From Dichetophora obliterata (lineage: Eukaryota; Arthropoda; Insecta; Diptera; Sciomyzidae): a stretch of DNA of 64,000 nucleotides. A program made the translations under genes and the position numbers. Under the pieces are notes generated by a model, which worked only from the letters and a program-made list of their open reading frames with translations, ran no database searches and was not told the origin of the DNA. The stretch lies in NCBI GenBank assembly GCA_963920525.1, contig OY986440.1:19413130-19477129 (forward strand), written 5' to 3'. Shown here piece after piece: positions 1 to 11,892 of the stretch (positions are counted from its first letter, which is position 1; every line of letters starts with the position of its first letter).

Positions 1-340
1 AACTACCACATGTCTGACACCATTCTGGAGTTACCCTAACAAAAAACACAAAAATAAAAAAAAATGTTGACAAGAAAATATATGAGTTGGCCCTTTTATT
101 TTTTCACTTTTGGTGTTATTTTTGTAAATGCCTACCCCATATCTGACACCCTTCTGAGGATGTCCCTGAAAACAAACAAAAAAAATCATTTTAAAAAACT
201 GCCGAAAATGGCTCTTATCTCCTTCAAATCGACTCCTAGAAAGGTAAAATGTTAAAGTAAGTCCTACTATTTTTTCACCCTCAATATTTTTTGAACAAAC
301 CTACTCCCTATCTACCATCCTTCCGGGTATCACCCTATCT
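1..340. repeat. degenerate tandem repeat, about 150-bp period
   Basis: A motif of about 35 bp (TACC/TACT, then TATCTGACACC- or TATCTACCATCC-like, then a CT-rich end) recurs near positions 3, 133 and 301. T-rich spacers containing TTTTTTCAC lie between the copies. The copies have diverged considerably. The repeat may extend left of the window. No coding potential is evident. Confidence 0.5.
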
Positions 341-1715
341 ACCGGTATGGTAAATATGGAAAAACTCTGGTAAGCCTGGATTCAAAACTGCCGCCACTTG
401 TATGTATACCAGTTTAGCACGCTGGTGGTGCTAAAAAAAAACTATGACTAAATGCATCACAACAGACCGAACACCATCTTAGGGAAAACACTTGAAATTC
501 AATAACTTTCATCAACCGAAACCAAATTGTATCAACAACACTTGCACTTGTTATCTATTTAGGCCTGTACTATGTTCAAAAAAGGGTTGAGACACACTGC
601 TCTTCAGTTTTTTTCCCTTGGTTAGTTCTACTTTCTTAATTATACTCGCGGATCAAAGTTTACAGGACATAAAGGACAATCATTTAAAAAAAAATTATAT
701 AAAAAGTGTTTTGCTGACAGCTAGCACAAGCATTGAATTTGGTACGCTCGCTGTGTCGTCGCAACCCCAGACATGAATTCTACAGAACCGCTGGCTACAC
801 CCCGTCAATTATCATGCTACAATAAAGCAACAATAACAAACTCCGGTGTAAATTACACGCTATTTAGCTGCTATTTAGTCGCTGACAAACGTTTCGCCCC
901 GTGAACGCACACGTTGATGAAGCGAGCAGAGCAGCGAGGTGATGCGATCGGGGCGTTTCCCCTTGCACTATATATTTTTTTGTCATAGAAGGTTTTATTT
1001 TTTTTTTTCTTCTTTGCACTGTACACTTGCATTGGGTAATTTTAAATGTGTGCTACGCATTTTTCCAAATCGGCCGTAGCTCACTTCCCTCGGCTTCAAA
1101 TAACAATAATTTTCAAGTGGCTTCCATTTCAATATGTTATAAAATGTTACAGTGTTACTTACAATCGCACACATGTATTATAAAATGTTGCCACCACCAA
1201 CTGCAGGGACGGACGTCTCAGTTTCAAAACCATCCTGAACACTGATCGAAAGAAACTCAACCCTTGCCGAAAAGCGAACTTTAGGCAGCAGTTTATTATT
1301 ACTGTTAAATAAACGCACACGACACAACCACATACGCACGCATACACACACACACACATATACACCGAATTAAAAATCTGCACCGTTATTAGAGCTAATA
1401 ATAGGCTGTTATTATGCATAATTATGTAACATAAAATTTTACTTTTTTCCATAATTTAGCCAGTTTTGAGCATTATTTAGGCAAGTGTGTTCCCAGCATC
1501 TGGAGTGTGTCTAACACAAGCAAAACATTGAAAGTAAAAAATTAATAAAATAAATCTCTAAGCTAAGAAACAGTCTAATAAGAAACAGTTTGTGTTTAGA
1601 AAAGTCTCTTCTGGTTGATCCCGATTTATCAATCTTTACTTGATCGATGTATTTCCAAAACGGAAAAATCATTAAATCATTATTCGAAAGTGAATAATCA
1701 ATGAACGCTTCTTAA
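341..1715. other. non-coding stretch with a CA microsatellite
   Basis: No credible gene is seen. An imperfect (CA)n tract lies near 1335-1360. A small imperfect inverted pair (CGCCCCG near 896, CGGGGCG near 948) flanks about 45 bp. The short open frames here are of low complexity and are not supported as genes. Confidence 0.6.
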
Positions 1716-1719
1716 TTTA

Positions 1720-1879
1720 CCCCTTAACACCGACGGGTGCGAAAACGCACCAGTCAATGGGACTAATAGGGGTAGTGGGCTAATTTTTTTGTGAGTGGAA
1801 CATGAGTGACTCTAAAGCCCTACCCCCCTAGAAGTTTCAACCTTCTACGCTCACGGAAAAAGGAGCCGGCGTTAATGGG
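1720..1879. mobile_element. piggyBac-type MITE, about 160 bp
   Basis: The ends are inverted: the left begins CCCCTTAACACCGACG and the right, read inward, begins CCCATTAACGCCGGC. The right flank is TTAA (1880-1883) and the left is TTTA (1716-1719), one change from the TTAA target that piggyBac elements duplicate. C-run termini with a TTAA target suggest that superfamily. The element is too short to encode a transposase. Confidence 0.55.
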
Positions 1880-2280
1880 TTAACGTCCAATCATAAAGCT
1901 CTTCATAATCGTGCAGATTAACAACTTTAAAGCACGCGAACTTCTGCTGGAATTTAAAAATTTGATCCCATTTTATAACTTAACAGATTTGATTTTCTAA
2001 GAATTTACATGACAATGATTTTTTCTAAGAGTTTTTGCCTAAATTTGCAATGACTTTACCATACAATAGTAATTTTTGATATAATTTTTTAATCATAATT
2101 GCACAAGTGTTTTAGCCAATAAAAATATGTCAAAGTATTAGAAGATACACGGTTCAAAATTTAACCCTTCGTTGCATGTAATTGCACACATGCAATGTTG
2201 ACTTCTAAGAGATGAATCCTCATTACTACAATAAGAAACCGACGAAGAATGTGAACGTATTGAGCCCGACATAGTGCACT

Positions 2281-3042
2281 TACCCAGTGGGCAATTGCAG
2301 GAGTCTTCTAGCAGGCCTGCGTTTGGTTTTAAAAGGCCTTCCACACTCCTTGCAAACACCGTTTTATTGCTTGTATGAAATGGGAAAATTTGTCAGGCCT
2401 TCTGCTCTCCTTGCTCAAAAGAGACCTGCCAGAAGCGCTCTTTCGAGAAGTCACGTTAGAAGGAAAAGCAATATAAATATCAACTTGAAATAAAAAACGA
2501 CTAACAATTTCAGATTTGAAGCATGGTCCTCTCATGTGGCGGTCCGACATCTTACCCACTCGTCTATCGTGGTTATTAAGAGTCAATAGTTTATTTTGCA
2601 TTTATACAAATGAAAATAAGCTTTCGGGAGCCCGGGTTCGAGACCCAACTTGGAAAAAAAATTTTTTTGTGATTTGAAATCTAAATTTTATTACAAAGTG
2701 TTCTGTGTATTGTATTTAAAAAATTTTTTTTATATTTTTTTTATAAATTTGCTTTATACAAAAATATAAGAAAAGGGTTTTTCCATATAAACATTTTCAT
2801 ATAATATAATATGTAATGTGTTAGTTTTCGGGAGCCCGGGTTCGAGACCCAACTCGGACAGTTAAGAAATACAAACTGTTCTGTGCATTTAAAATTTTTG
2901 TTTTTAATTTTTTTTTTTTTTGTAAATTTTTTCATATAAAATAATATGAAAAGAATCAGAACCTTCAAAAGGTAGGCCTTACAGAATGCAGTGATCACGG
3001 AAGGTGTATTGACGCCAATAATAGCAGTGCTAGCATGCCTAA
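2281..3042 (+). repeat. repeat family E, copy 1 (inner end truncated)
   Basis: This block is the inverted counterpart of 3953-4757: nearly the whole sequence reads as the reverse complement of that copy, with perhaps a tenth of positions changed. It begins with CCAGTGGGCA. It contains a minus-strand tRNA-like segment (2515-2570) and two copies of a GGGTTCGAGACCC box-B-like motif (near 2634 and 2837). Copy 2 continues for about 45 bp where this copy stops near GCATGCC, so the inner end is lost here. Confidence 0.75.
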
Positions 3043-3647
3043 TACCCAAAAATACAAAAATGAAAAATTTAAAAAAAAAACGACAACAGGGAGTGTATAT
3101 ATATATATACTATACAATACTCTTAGCTATTTTGTGAAAAAAAAAATTACAAAACACAAAACTCGGATTAAAAAGTAATAGCTGCTGAAACTTAATGTTT
3201 TTAAAAAATCCTCAAAGTGCCTGTGTTTGGGCATTTCAAACACAAAAATAAAATAAAAAAAAAGAAAATGATTTCAATAATTTTAAAAAAAATTCTGATT
3301 TTTGTTTTAAAAAAAATTCAGTACTGATTAATAAAGTTATTTTAAATATTATTAAATAGCAACTCTACAACATAACCAAAGTGAAATATAACAGTTAAAC
3401 ATTTCAATTGACGTTACTAAACTAGTGATTAATGCGCTTATTAAATTTTTCTGTTTTAGTTATTAATTTTTGGGAAAGAACAACAAATAATGTGAATGGA
3501 CAATCTTGATCACAAATGTATTTGTTGGAACTGCGACCACATTATACTACGTTCGGACATCTCGTATTTAAATTTGAAAATACTATCGTAGTATTTTGAA
3601 TTACTACGTTGTGTTCAGACATCTAGTAATGTTTTATATGTTGTTAT

Positions 3648-3809
3648 TTAAGCAGATGTTTCCACACTCAGAAGAAGTTCTGCACTCATCTTTTGGAACA
3701 CGTGCACATTTTTGTGCACTCCGAGTAGTCCACTTATATTTTCTCTCCAAATGTCAATCACCCGCTCGGTTTCTCCGCTTGCAAGATAAATTCTTGCCCT
3801 CTTCGACAT
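3648..3809 (-). pseudogene. Myb/SANT-like (MADF-like) DNA-binding domain, N-terminal fragment
   Basis: The minus strand from the ATG at 3809 to the stop at 3648 encodes 53 residues. They hold a recognisable first half of a Myb/SANT- or MADF-type domain: VIDIWRENI, then GLLGVHKNVHVFQKMSAELL, matching the family pattern of a first helix with a conserved W, then a basic turn and a second helix. The recognition helix is absent, so this is a broken gene or one exon. Just upstream, the same strand has an open stretch ending at 3853 (C-terminus ECQSEK) that could be another piece of the same element. The similarity is judged by eye. Confidence 0.45.
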
Positions 3810-3952
3810 TTTTCAGTATTTTAATTTGAAATTTTACTGTTTTTTAAGAATATTATTTTTCTGATTGGCATTCACAATAGATTGTCAAAGCGTCATTTGC
3901 AATTTTTGGTTCTGTTCGATTTGCTGTGGCTGTGCTTAATATATTAATATCC

Positions 3953-4757
3953 AGTGGGCATTTTAGCGAGTCCTCCGCAAAAGAAGGCATGCTACCACTG
4001 CTATTATTGGCATCAATACACCTTCTATGATCACTGCATTGATGAGTACTTCTATAAGGACTATCTTTTGGAGGTTCTGATTCTTTCCATATTAAAAAAA
4101 AAATAAATAGACAGAAAAGTTTTGTAAAAAATTTAGATTTAAAAACAACCAACAAAAAAAATTTTTGTTTCCGATTTGGGTCTCGAACCCGGGCTCCCGA
4201 AAACTAACACATAACATATTATATTATATGAAAATATTTATATGGACAAACTCCAAGTCTTTTCTTAAATTTTTGTATGAAGAAAATTTATAAAAAAATT
4301 CAAAAAAAATTTTAAATACACAGAAAAGTTTGTAAAAAAATGTAGATTTTAAAAAAACAAAAAATAAAATTTTTGTCCGAGTTGGGTCTCGAGCCCGGTC
4401 TCCAAAAAGCTTACTTTCATTTGTATTGATGCAATATAAGCGATTGATTATTAACAACCACGATAGACGAGTGGGTAAGATGTCGGACCGCCGCATGAGA
4501 GGACCATGGTTCAAATCCGAAATTGTTGGTGGTTTTTGTATTTGAAGTTGATATTTATATTGCTTTTCCTTCTAATGTGACGTCTCGAAAGAGCGCTTCT
4601 GGCAGATCTCTTTTTAGCAAGGAGAGCGGAAGGCCTGACAAATTTTTCCATTTCAAACAAGCAATACAATGGTGTTTGCAAGGAGTGTGGAAGGCCTATA
4701 AAAACCTAACGCAGGCCTGCTACAAGGCCTTGGAACTACTGCAATTGCCCACTGGGT
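3953..4757 (-). repeat. repeat family E, copy 2 (complete), inverted relative to copy 1
   Basis: The element is bounded by CCAGTGGGCA at 3953 and its reverse complement ending at 4757, so it is about 805 bp with short terminal inverted repeats. It carries a plus-strand tRNA-like segment: a box-A-like GACGAGTGGGTAAGATG near 4469 and a box B GGTTCAAATCC near 4508. Two inverted GGGTCTCGA(A/G)CCC motifs lie near 4179 and 4384. No clear target duplication is visible. The superfamily is not assigned. Confidence 0.65.
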
Positions 4758-4996
4758 ACTAGCAAGAATACAATGTTCCGAACATAGTATTCATACTACA
4801 ACAATACTAGATTGCTCTGCTGGTATTTTTGTGGTATTCTTGTACAGACATCTAGTATTCGTACAAATACTAGAAAGATTACAAGATGTCTGAACGTAGT
4901 ATAAATAACAATTTGAAAATCAAAAGTTTTTATTGTTTTTATAAGTTGAAATGCGAGAGGCGATATTGTGGTATTTCGAAATTCGGTTGGGATGTC

Positions 4997-5092
4997 TTAC
5001 GCTTTAATAACAGCATCCTGCAGCTCTTCTTCCGCTACATACGCTTGTGCTTCTTGTAGTGTACCATTCATGACAGCCGCACCAACGTAACC
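4997..5092 (-). CDS. probable last coding exon of an unrecognised host gene
   Basis: Read on the minus strand, a CAG acceptor (5095-5093) is followed by 31 codons and a TAA stop at 4997. The peptide starts GYVGAAVMNG and ends AVIKA; its composition is balanced and its GC content is higher than the flanks, unlike the low-complexity frames nearby. The phase (0) fits the exon at 10343-10440, which ends on a complete codon. The intervening 5.2 kb holds only transposons and AT-rich DNA. I do not recognise the protein. The exon call rests on splice-site context and composition. The acceptor could also lie 4 bases upstream, giving another frame. Confidence 0.4.
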   Translation of the reverse strand, partial: GYVGAAVMNGTLQEAQAYVAEEELQDAVIKA

Positions 5093-5389
5093 CTGCCTGA
5101 ACATAAAATCGCAATCTATACCAAATTCCTTATATTATCTATGACCTAAAAGCATAGGTCTCAATTCAGTTCGAAATTGAAGTGGTTTGCAACTTTTAAC
5201 GCTGTTTCGTTGTAGTTGCCTTAATGCTAATATATTAGACTTTTATACTTTCTTTACCCTTAGGGGGGTTTTAACCCCTAAAACCCCTCTTGTCTACGGG
5301 CCTGATTACAGGTAAAAGTTTTAATCGCAGATGTGCAAATCCATGCATTTAACTTAAATTAAAGCTGAAAAATTTTGTAGGGTGCTTAC

Positions 5390-6941
5390 TAGGGCTTTCA
5401 ATCCCGAAAGGTTTTGGCAAATCCCGGGATCCCGCGATTATTCGAGATCCCAAAATGACAAAATTTTAAAATAAAAACACTTAGCTGTATTAAAAGCAGG
5501 AACCGTTTATAACTCTTTCTTTTAGTTTCTGCGTTTTGGTAAAAAGAATTGGATATTTTTATTTTTTTTTTCTTTGATTTATAAAATAGAAATGCATATT
5601 TTTAAAATATAAATCTAGACGAAATCTTTATTCACACTTAAAATATTTAAAAACACTCAAAAGTTTTTAAGACAACAGCAAGACGAAATCATAATTACTA
5701 ATGCAGACAAGGATTACAAAGCAATTGTAATATACAAAGAATATAAACAAAAAATTCAATAATAATTGGAAAATAAAGTACAATTCTAAAATCCCAGTTT
5801 GTATTTTTAGGGGAAAAATTTGTAAATTTTATGATAGAAAAACTAAGCGTCATCTGACTAAACCAGATTGATAAAAAATTAAATTGGAACATAACGATTA
5901 TAGTATGATGATATTTTTAAATATAAAAAGCATAACCTTAACAGTCCTTAATGAAAGAAATTTGCTAAATTTTTAAATATTTAAATAAAATATTAATAAA
6001 AATTTCATTTAATAAAAAACTTGATTTTTATATTTTAGAAAAGTATTTAGAATGATCTTTTCTGATCTTCTAAAAAAAAATAACTTAGGATGAAATAAAA
6101 TTTCTTACAGGCCGGTTACACAGGCCTGTGACAGTGAAAGTGCGAAAGAATACGTGTACTGTTCGAATGATTCGAAAAATTTCGAACTTTCATGCTAGTA
6201 GCAAGAGGTGCTGCACATGCACGTGAAAGTTCATTAAAAAAAATCCATCGAATGCGAAGGTTCTCGCTGCTATTGCAGTTTGCGTGTTCTTTACTTGTTT
6301 CTTGTAAAATTTCTTTTAATTGTAAACAAGCTATCAGTGTTGCTTCCTGTACGAAATCGACGAAAACCCAAAAAAAACCCACCAAAAGTAATTAAAAACA
6401 GCACTGATATCCCCCTTTTTGACATACACTGGCCGCTGCTGTCAAAATCCACTGGCTCTGAAATTTCGTTGCCAGTAGCGATGAAAGTGGCGTGAAAGTG
6501 AATCCAGTGTGAGTGTATTCGTAAAATAGTATGAATGTATTGAGTTTTTCGAACTACAGAGCCAGTATACTGTCCTGTGTAGCAAGCCTGTTATTCAAAT
6601 TAATTAGTTTGAAAAAGCGATTAGTAAAAAGTATGATGTGAATTAAATATCCTTTTTTTAGTAAAAAAACTAAAGTATAGTAATAAAACTACTGTTACTT
6701 TCAAAATTATATGAAAGTTAGTAAACAGAGTCTTTTAAGATCACAACTAAAACAAACTAAAAAATAAACTTTCAAGGTGTATGGAGAGATAAAAAAAGAA
6801 CAGGGTGATTTCGATAAAAAAAACCATAGCTTACATTGCAGTTGCATTTATAGTTGCTAAAAATTTTATATTTTCTTGTGAATAAAATCCCGGGATTTAG
6901 GGACTAGAAATTCGTTCGAAATCCCGGGACTGAAAGCCCTA
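5390..6941. mobile_element. non-autonomous hAT-type element, 1.55 kb
   Basis: Terminal inverted repeats TAGGGCTTTCA(A/G)TCCCG lie at both ends. CCCGGGAT is repeated just inside each end (5426 and 6889). The flanking octamers GTGCTTAC (5382-5389) and GCTCTTAC (6942-6949) match at 6 of 8 positions, as expected for an old 8-bp hAT target duplication. No transposase is encoded; the interior is AT-rich and holds another small element. It lies in the putative host intron. Confidence 0.7.
6108..6590. mobile_element. MITE nested in the 5390-6941 element
   Basis: The ends are inverted CAGGC(C/T)(G/T)G(T/C)TACACAGG, directly flanked by TTA at 6105-6107 and 6591-6593. A 3-bp TTA duplication suggests PIF/Harbinger. 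Short GTGAAAGT motifs recur near both ends. It is more GC-rich than the element it sits in. There is no coding capacity. Confidence 0.6.
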
Positions 6942-7341
6942 GCTCTTACTGACGATGAAATTTAAAAATTGTGTATTCATAGTAAAATTAAGTGAAGATG
7001 ATGATAATGATCATAAGGATGATAACGTAGACGTAAGGATAGATCGTACAGAAAATTCAGAGGAAGAACATAACGAAGTTGAAGTAGACATTTCAAATAT
7101 CCTAGCAGTGAAAGAGAAATACGCACTCACTGCTGTTTGGAAAGAAAAACATTTCATTCCGCATATAAAAATGCAAAAAAACTTTTTTGTAAAAAAAATA
7201 ATTATGAGCTATAAAAATATATAATGTATTTTTTTTTTTTTTTTTTTTTTTTTGTATAGAAATATGAGTTCTTCGATAAATTTTCAACAGATTAAAATAA
7301 ATTAATTACCATACAAAAGGACAAGCAAATGCGAACATGTC

Positions 7342-8223
7342 CACGGTTGCTAGTCAAAATTCGGAACAATTCCCACGAAAATTACCTTTTTCCTACAGTA
7401 ACATAAATTAAATGCCACAAAAATTCCCATGATAAAGGTAAACCAAAAAATTCCCACCGCAAATAAAAAGTACCACCAAAAATTTCATATGCATTCAAAA
7501 ATCCCACAAAAAATCTCATACGAATTGAAATATACCTCAATAAATCCCATATAAATAAAAAAAAATATAAATAACACACAGACATAATAGTGGAATTCAA
7601 TGAACGGCGTACTTATGATGTGAATAGCGTTAGAGCGATTTATTAACTGAAGCGTATTTTGCAACAACAAAAATGTGAGCGATTTTACATACGCAGCTTA
7701 CGGCAAAGCAACTGTGATTTCATTTTCATTTTAAAAAATAATTGAAAACCAATGGGTTCGATAAGCAAACTTGCAAATATTTTTTATTATTGTTTTTTTA
7801 GTAATTTTAAAATAATTTTTGTAAGCCTTACGCTTGCAAAAAATAAAAAATTAAGGAAAGTATTGCTATAGGTCAAAAAAGTCTTCTAAGTTTTCATGCA
7901 ATTTTGTAATGGAAACTTGTTATTAAAACAAATAAGTCATTTAATCGTTTTTATTAAAGGTAAGTTCGAGGAAATGTACAGTGTAAACTTATAGCTTTAC
8001 GCTTACGTCGTTCATCCAATACAATTATTAAATTTTAACAAAAGTGAAAAAGAATTTTTAAAAAGAAGATTCCCGAATTCCCATGCAATTAAAAAATACT
8101 AAGCTGAATTCCCACGCCAACTTAAAAATACCACGCTGGATTAAATAATACCATGGTAATTTCCACGAATTTACCACGAAAATTACAACGAATGGTATTT
8201 TTCCCACATTACTGGCAACCTTG
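7342..8223. mobile_element. non-autonomous hAT-type element, 882 bp
   Basis: The left end is CACGGTTGCTAGT and the right end, read inward, is CAAGGTTGCCAGT. The flanking octamers AACATGTC (7334-7341) and ATCTTGTC (8224-8231) match at 6 of 8 positions. The interior has many short CCCA(C/T)GA- and ATTCCCA-like motifs near both ends. It encodes no protein. Confidence 0.6.
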
Positions 8224-8231
8224 ATCTTGTC

Positions 8232-10342
8232 GCTTTTATGTCGATGTGTTTTTTGACAAATACCTTCAATTGTTTTGTTTAACAGTAAGCTAGAAGCAAA
8301 CAGAATTCAGTGAACAACAACGAAGCATATTACAAGATTATTTTCAACTAATTTATAAACTAAACAGAATTTCCGAATTTTGGCTTCATTACGAAATAAT
8401 TTTAAAAGCTTAAAACAGTTAAGAAGACAATTTTTAAAATCGGTCAACGCATTCCAGAGATCTGCTTAGTTAAACATTCTTGAAACAAACTGTTCCACTG
8501 GAGTTGCGCTCTAAAAAAACCAGAACATTTCTTGGCATATGAATTCTAATGTCTGTTATTCAAATAACCAATAATCAGAGTTATTGGACACCTGTTGCAG
8601 GAAACACTCTTATACAGGAGACGATATTAGTCAATCAATTTAAAAAAATTAAATAATCTTATTATAACGACAATGCTAATATGAAACCAAGGGATGATCC
8701 AAATTTTGATCGGCTTATTAACATTCAACTGTTAGTTGAGCATATGAAAAATGTCCTTCCATTGATAATTACTATACAACACTACAACAAATGATTTAAC
8801 CAGCCAAAAGGGGGAATCCATTCCATCCGAATAGATTTCTAAACTCAAAATTACCGAGTGTTTCAATATTAATGAAGAAATCTCAACAAGAGTCTGTGGT
8901 TTATTATTAAATTAACGAAGTTTTTAATATAGCATTCACTTTTTGTAAAATTCCTTTGAAAACTCGAATAATTTTGCTATAATGTGTCATGAAATAATGT
9001 TTTGGAAGCAAAGAAAACCCTAATTCAATTAAGTTAAGAACTATAACTTTTTGAATAAGTAAATTCTATAATATCTGTGAGTGCAATTAATTAATATTCA
9101 ATATGTCGTATGAGTTTAAGCAAAAAGTTTACAATCAGAGCAAGCAAGTAGTGAATTTACTTTCACGAATGATTTTGATGAGAATGTTTTTCCAGTTCCG
9201 AAAGGAGTACGTTTTCTAATGTCCAATATTCGCAAAGCTACGATGTAAGGCAACAGGTTGCACATTGGAAAATTTTTTCTTTTGGAAAAAGCTTATAATA
9301 CTATAATACTTATTTCCAATTGTAAAGAAACATTTGGAAAAAGATTTACTAAAGCTTATAAAAATACTTTTTTTTAATTATAAAGAAATACTTGGATACC
9401 AAATATAAAGAAACACTTGGATGAAGCTTGTAATAAGGAAAAATTTCTTACTAGCATTTTGCAATAGTAACATAAAGCTTTTTCCAAGCTAAATGGTTAC
9501 GTTTCAGAGCTAAGTTTATCAATTTTTAATTATTATTTATTTTTTTAAATTTTTATCGTAAATACTTAAAGCTTTTCTGTTGTTTTAATTAAGCTACGTG
9601 AGGATTTTTTTACTATACTTTTACTAAATAACACAAAAACAACACAACAAAAATTAGTATAAAAGCATTTACGTGCGTGTGTGTGTGCACGTGGGAGTGA
9701 GAGTGTGCTTACACTTTAGCGGGTTGTTGTTGTTTTGGGGATCAATCTGCTTAAGTTCTTAAAGGTTAAACTTTCTTTTCACAATTCTTTTTGTTTTTTT
9801 TTTCGTTACGCTCCCTCCTGGCTTGCCTATTTTTGTATTTAAAGTTGTTGTTTTTGTTGTAACTTCTTCCTATATAAATACACAATATAAAGGATGTAGA
9901 GGCAGAGTAGCAGAATCTGAAGAAAAACTTATTTTTATCCAAGCCACAAGCAAACAAATAAACAAACGGATAAGAAAACAAAGCCAGGTAAAACCATGAA
10001 TACGAAAAAAAAACAAATAAAAAACTGAAAGCAAATGAAATGAAGACCCACAAAGAAAACGAAGAATAAGAAGAAAAAACATAAAAAGTGAACACAAACT
10101 ATAAAAAAGGTCCCTTAGGATGACTTGGCGTATAAGGCTTTATATCCCTAACGCTTTTACAAGTTTGTCACGCCTCAGTGCAAGCGCAAAAATATTTAAT
10201 AAGAAAAAAGGAAACCTTTGTGCTGAACCTAACTTTCGATAGAGCAATTTTCAATTTCAGTAATTTCGAAAATTCTTTATGAGATATGACACGAAAATTT
10301 TAAAATTATAAAATTAGAAAATATAGCTTCAACCAGACTTAC
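8232..10342. other. intron-like AT-rich DNA
   Basis: This lies between a hAT-type element and the exon at 10343-10440, and would be intron if the two exon calls are right. It holds a set of degenerate repeats around AAAGAAACATTTGGA (9320-9430) and a short GT-rich tract near 9675. Frames near 9770-10095 are runs of hydrophobic codons from T-rich DNA and are not called. Confidence 0.5.
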
Positions 10343-10440
10343 CATTGTCACCGGCAATCCGCCTGCACCACCATTAGAATAAGTATAAGGAGACACAAGA
10401 TATCCCATATTAAAGCTAGACGCATGCGACTCAACTTTAC
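10343..10440 (-). CDS. probable internal coding exon of an unrecognised host gene
   Basis: The minus strand reads TTTTTCAG, then 98 bases, then GTAAGTCTGG: a good acceptor with a pyrimidine tract and a consensus donor. Only one of the three frames is open. It takes two bases to finish an incoming codon, then gives 32 residues ([14 protein letters not shown] at the start, GGLPVTM at the end) and finishes on a whole codon. The peptide is rich in Ser, Gly and Tyr with no recognised domain. The next compatible acceptor is at 5093. Upstream exons would lie to the right; none was found among the repeats of this window. Confidence 0.55.
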
Positions 10441-10652
10441 CTGAAAAAGAAATAATTATAAAATTATAGCATTTATATGTGATGCTTGTAATAGTAAAAT
10501 GAATACATAAAAGTCGATATGAAAAAAAAGATAATCCGATAATCCAATGAAAGCACTCAATACATGTATAAAAGTTTGAATATTATTCAAATCATAAAAT
10601 GTGCATATATATTCATTGGATTAAAAAGTTAAAAATAAGTTTATAAATTAAA

Positions 10653-11665
10653 CTAGCAAGGAATTATCTTCGACAAAGTTAAAATACTCCCACATTATAT
10701 TCTAAGTTAAGCATGCTTTGAAAGTTTGATGACGTCACTTCGTATAGAGAATGGGCTCATGGGTTCATCCAATTTTTCCAAAACTCAAATGCAGAATACT
10801 TTTAAGATCTTGAAGATTATGTGTTAAATCTTCTGTTACTACACACATTTTTGTGGAATTTATAAAAGTTATACAGCTTTGATGACGTCCTTTTGTATGA
10901 GAGATTGGCAGAGTTTTTTTATACAATTTTGCCAAATTTCAAACTCAAAGCAATTTTTAATATTCTCAGCATATGTGCATAATTTTAATTCATTAAATTA
11001 ATTTTTGTGGACTTTTTAGAGACTTAACCGTTTTCATATAGGCTTGTATTGGAGGTAGGCGTGGTTTGTATGCTATTTTGACAAACTCAAAATATATGGT
11101 GAATATTTGAGACCAAAGCTTATGTGTAAAATTTCAAGTCATTGCATGGTTTTTGTAGCATTTAAAGATATTTTACCTTTTTGTTAAAGTTACTTTGTAT
11201 GGAAGGTAGGTGTTGCTTTTCATTCGATTTTAATAAATTTCAATTATATGGTGAATTTTAACGATCAAAACTTATGTGGAAAATTTCAAGCCATTACATT
11301 AATTTTTGTGGCATTTTCAGAGATTTTATTGAATACTAGCAATGGTTTTTAGCCGATTTTAACAAATTTCAAATGAATGGTAAATATCTTACTTCAAAGC
11401 TTATGTACAAAATTCCAAGTCACCACATAAATTTTTGTGACATTTTTAGAGATTTTATTGTTTTGATAAAGTAACTTTATATGGGAGGTAGACGTGGTTT
11501 TCATACGATCGAACTTAATCCTCGTTTTTTAAATATTACAACATATATCAAATTTCAATACGATAGCTTTAAATTTGCGGCTGTAATCGTGTCGATAGAC
11601 ACACAGACAGACAGATGGACATGTCTAAATCGACTCAGGAGGTGATGCTGATAAAAAATGTATAT
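10653..11665 (-). mobile_element. family R repeat, Helitron-like, copy (minus)
   Basis: Its minus-strand 3' end reads CGAAGATAATTCCTTG then CTAG followed by T, closely matching the plus-strand copy ending at 13555. The body contains recurring blocks around TATG(G/A)GAGGTAG(G/A)CGTGG and GTGGCATTTT(T/C)AGAGATTTTA. The far end carries a tract of GTCTGTCTGT type (minus strand) with a GAGTCGATT motif shared with 13100. No protein is encoded. The left limit is well defined; the right limit is approximate. Confidence 0.6.
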
Positions 11666-11892
11666 GCTTTTTGAAGCGAAGCCCTTTACGCCTCGTTTTG
11701 TGATTTGCTTGAGTGAAATCTCAAAAACGACACTTTTACCCATACACTTTTTTTTTTAAAGATCAAAGAACCAAGGCATGTTCCTTATACAAACAAGGTT
11801 TGGTCTTTGACCTGAAAGGAAAGGGATAGATTATTTAGAGGAGTTGATTGGAACCATACGTGAATTATTGATTAGGCGCAACAACCGTGAAA

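Larger units (their letters stand above)
3544..4902 (-). mobile_element. DNA transposon remnant, PIF/Harbinger-like, split by repeat E
   Basis: Both ends carry inverted ATACTACGTTC(G/A)GACATCT(C/T)GTA: near 3544-3567 facing right, and 4880-4902 facing left. The immediate flanks read TTA and TAA, compatible with but not proof of the TWA target of PIF/Harbinger elements. A fragment of a Myb/SANT-like gene lies inside, and such elements commonly encode a Myb/SANT protein besides the transposase. Repeat E copy 2 interrupts the element. No DDE transposase was found. Confidence 0.45.

Noticed and set aside
1159..1452. 97-codon Cys/Val-rich minus-strand protein
   Set aside because: The Cys/Val run is the translation of the CA/GT microsatellite.
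9766..10097. Minus-strand membrane protein of 75-109 residues
   Set aside because: The hydrophobic residues come from T-rich codons of AT-rich DNA; there are two equally open frames and no start or splice context.
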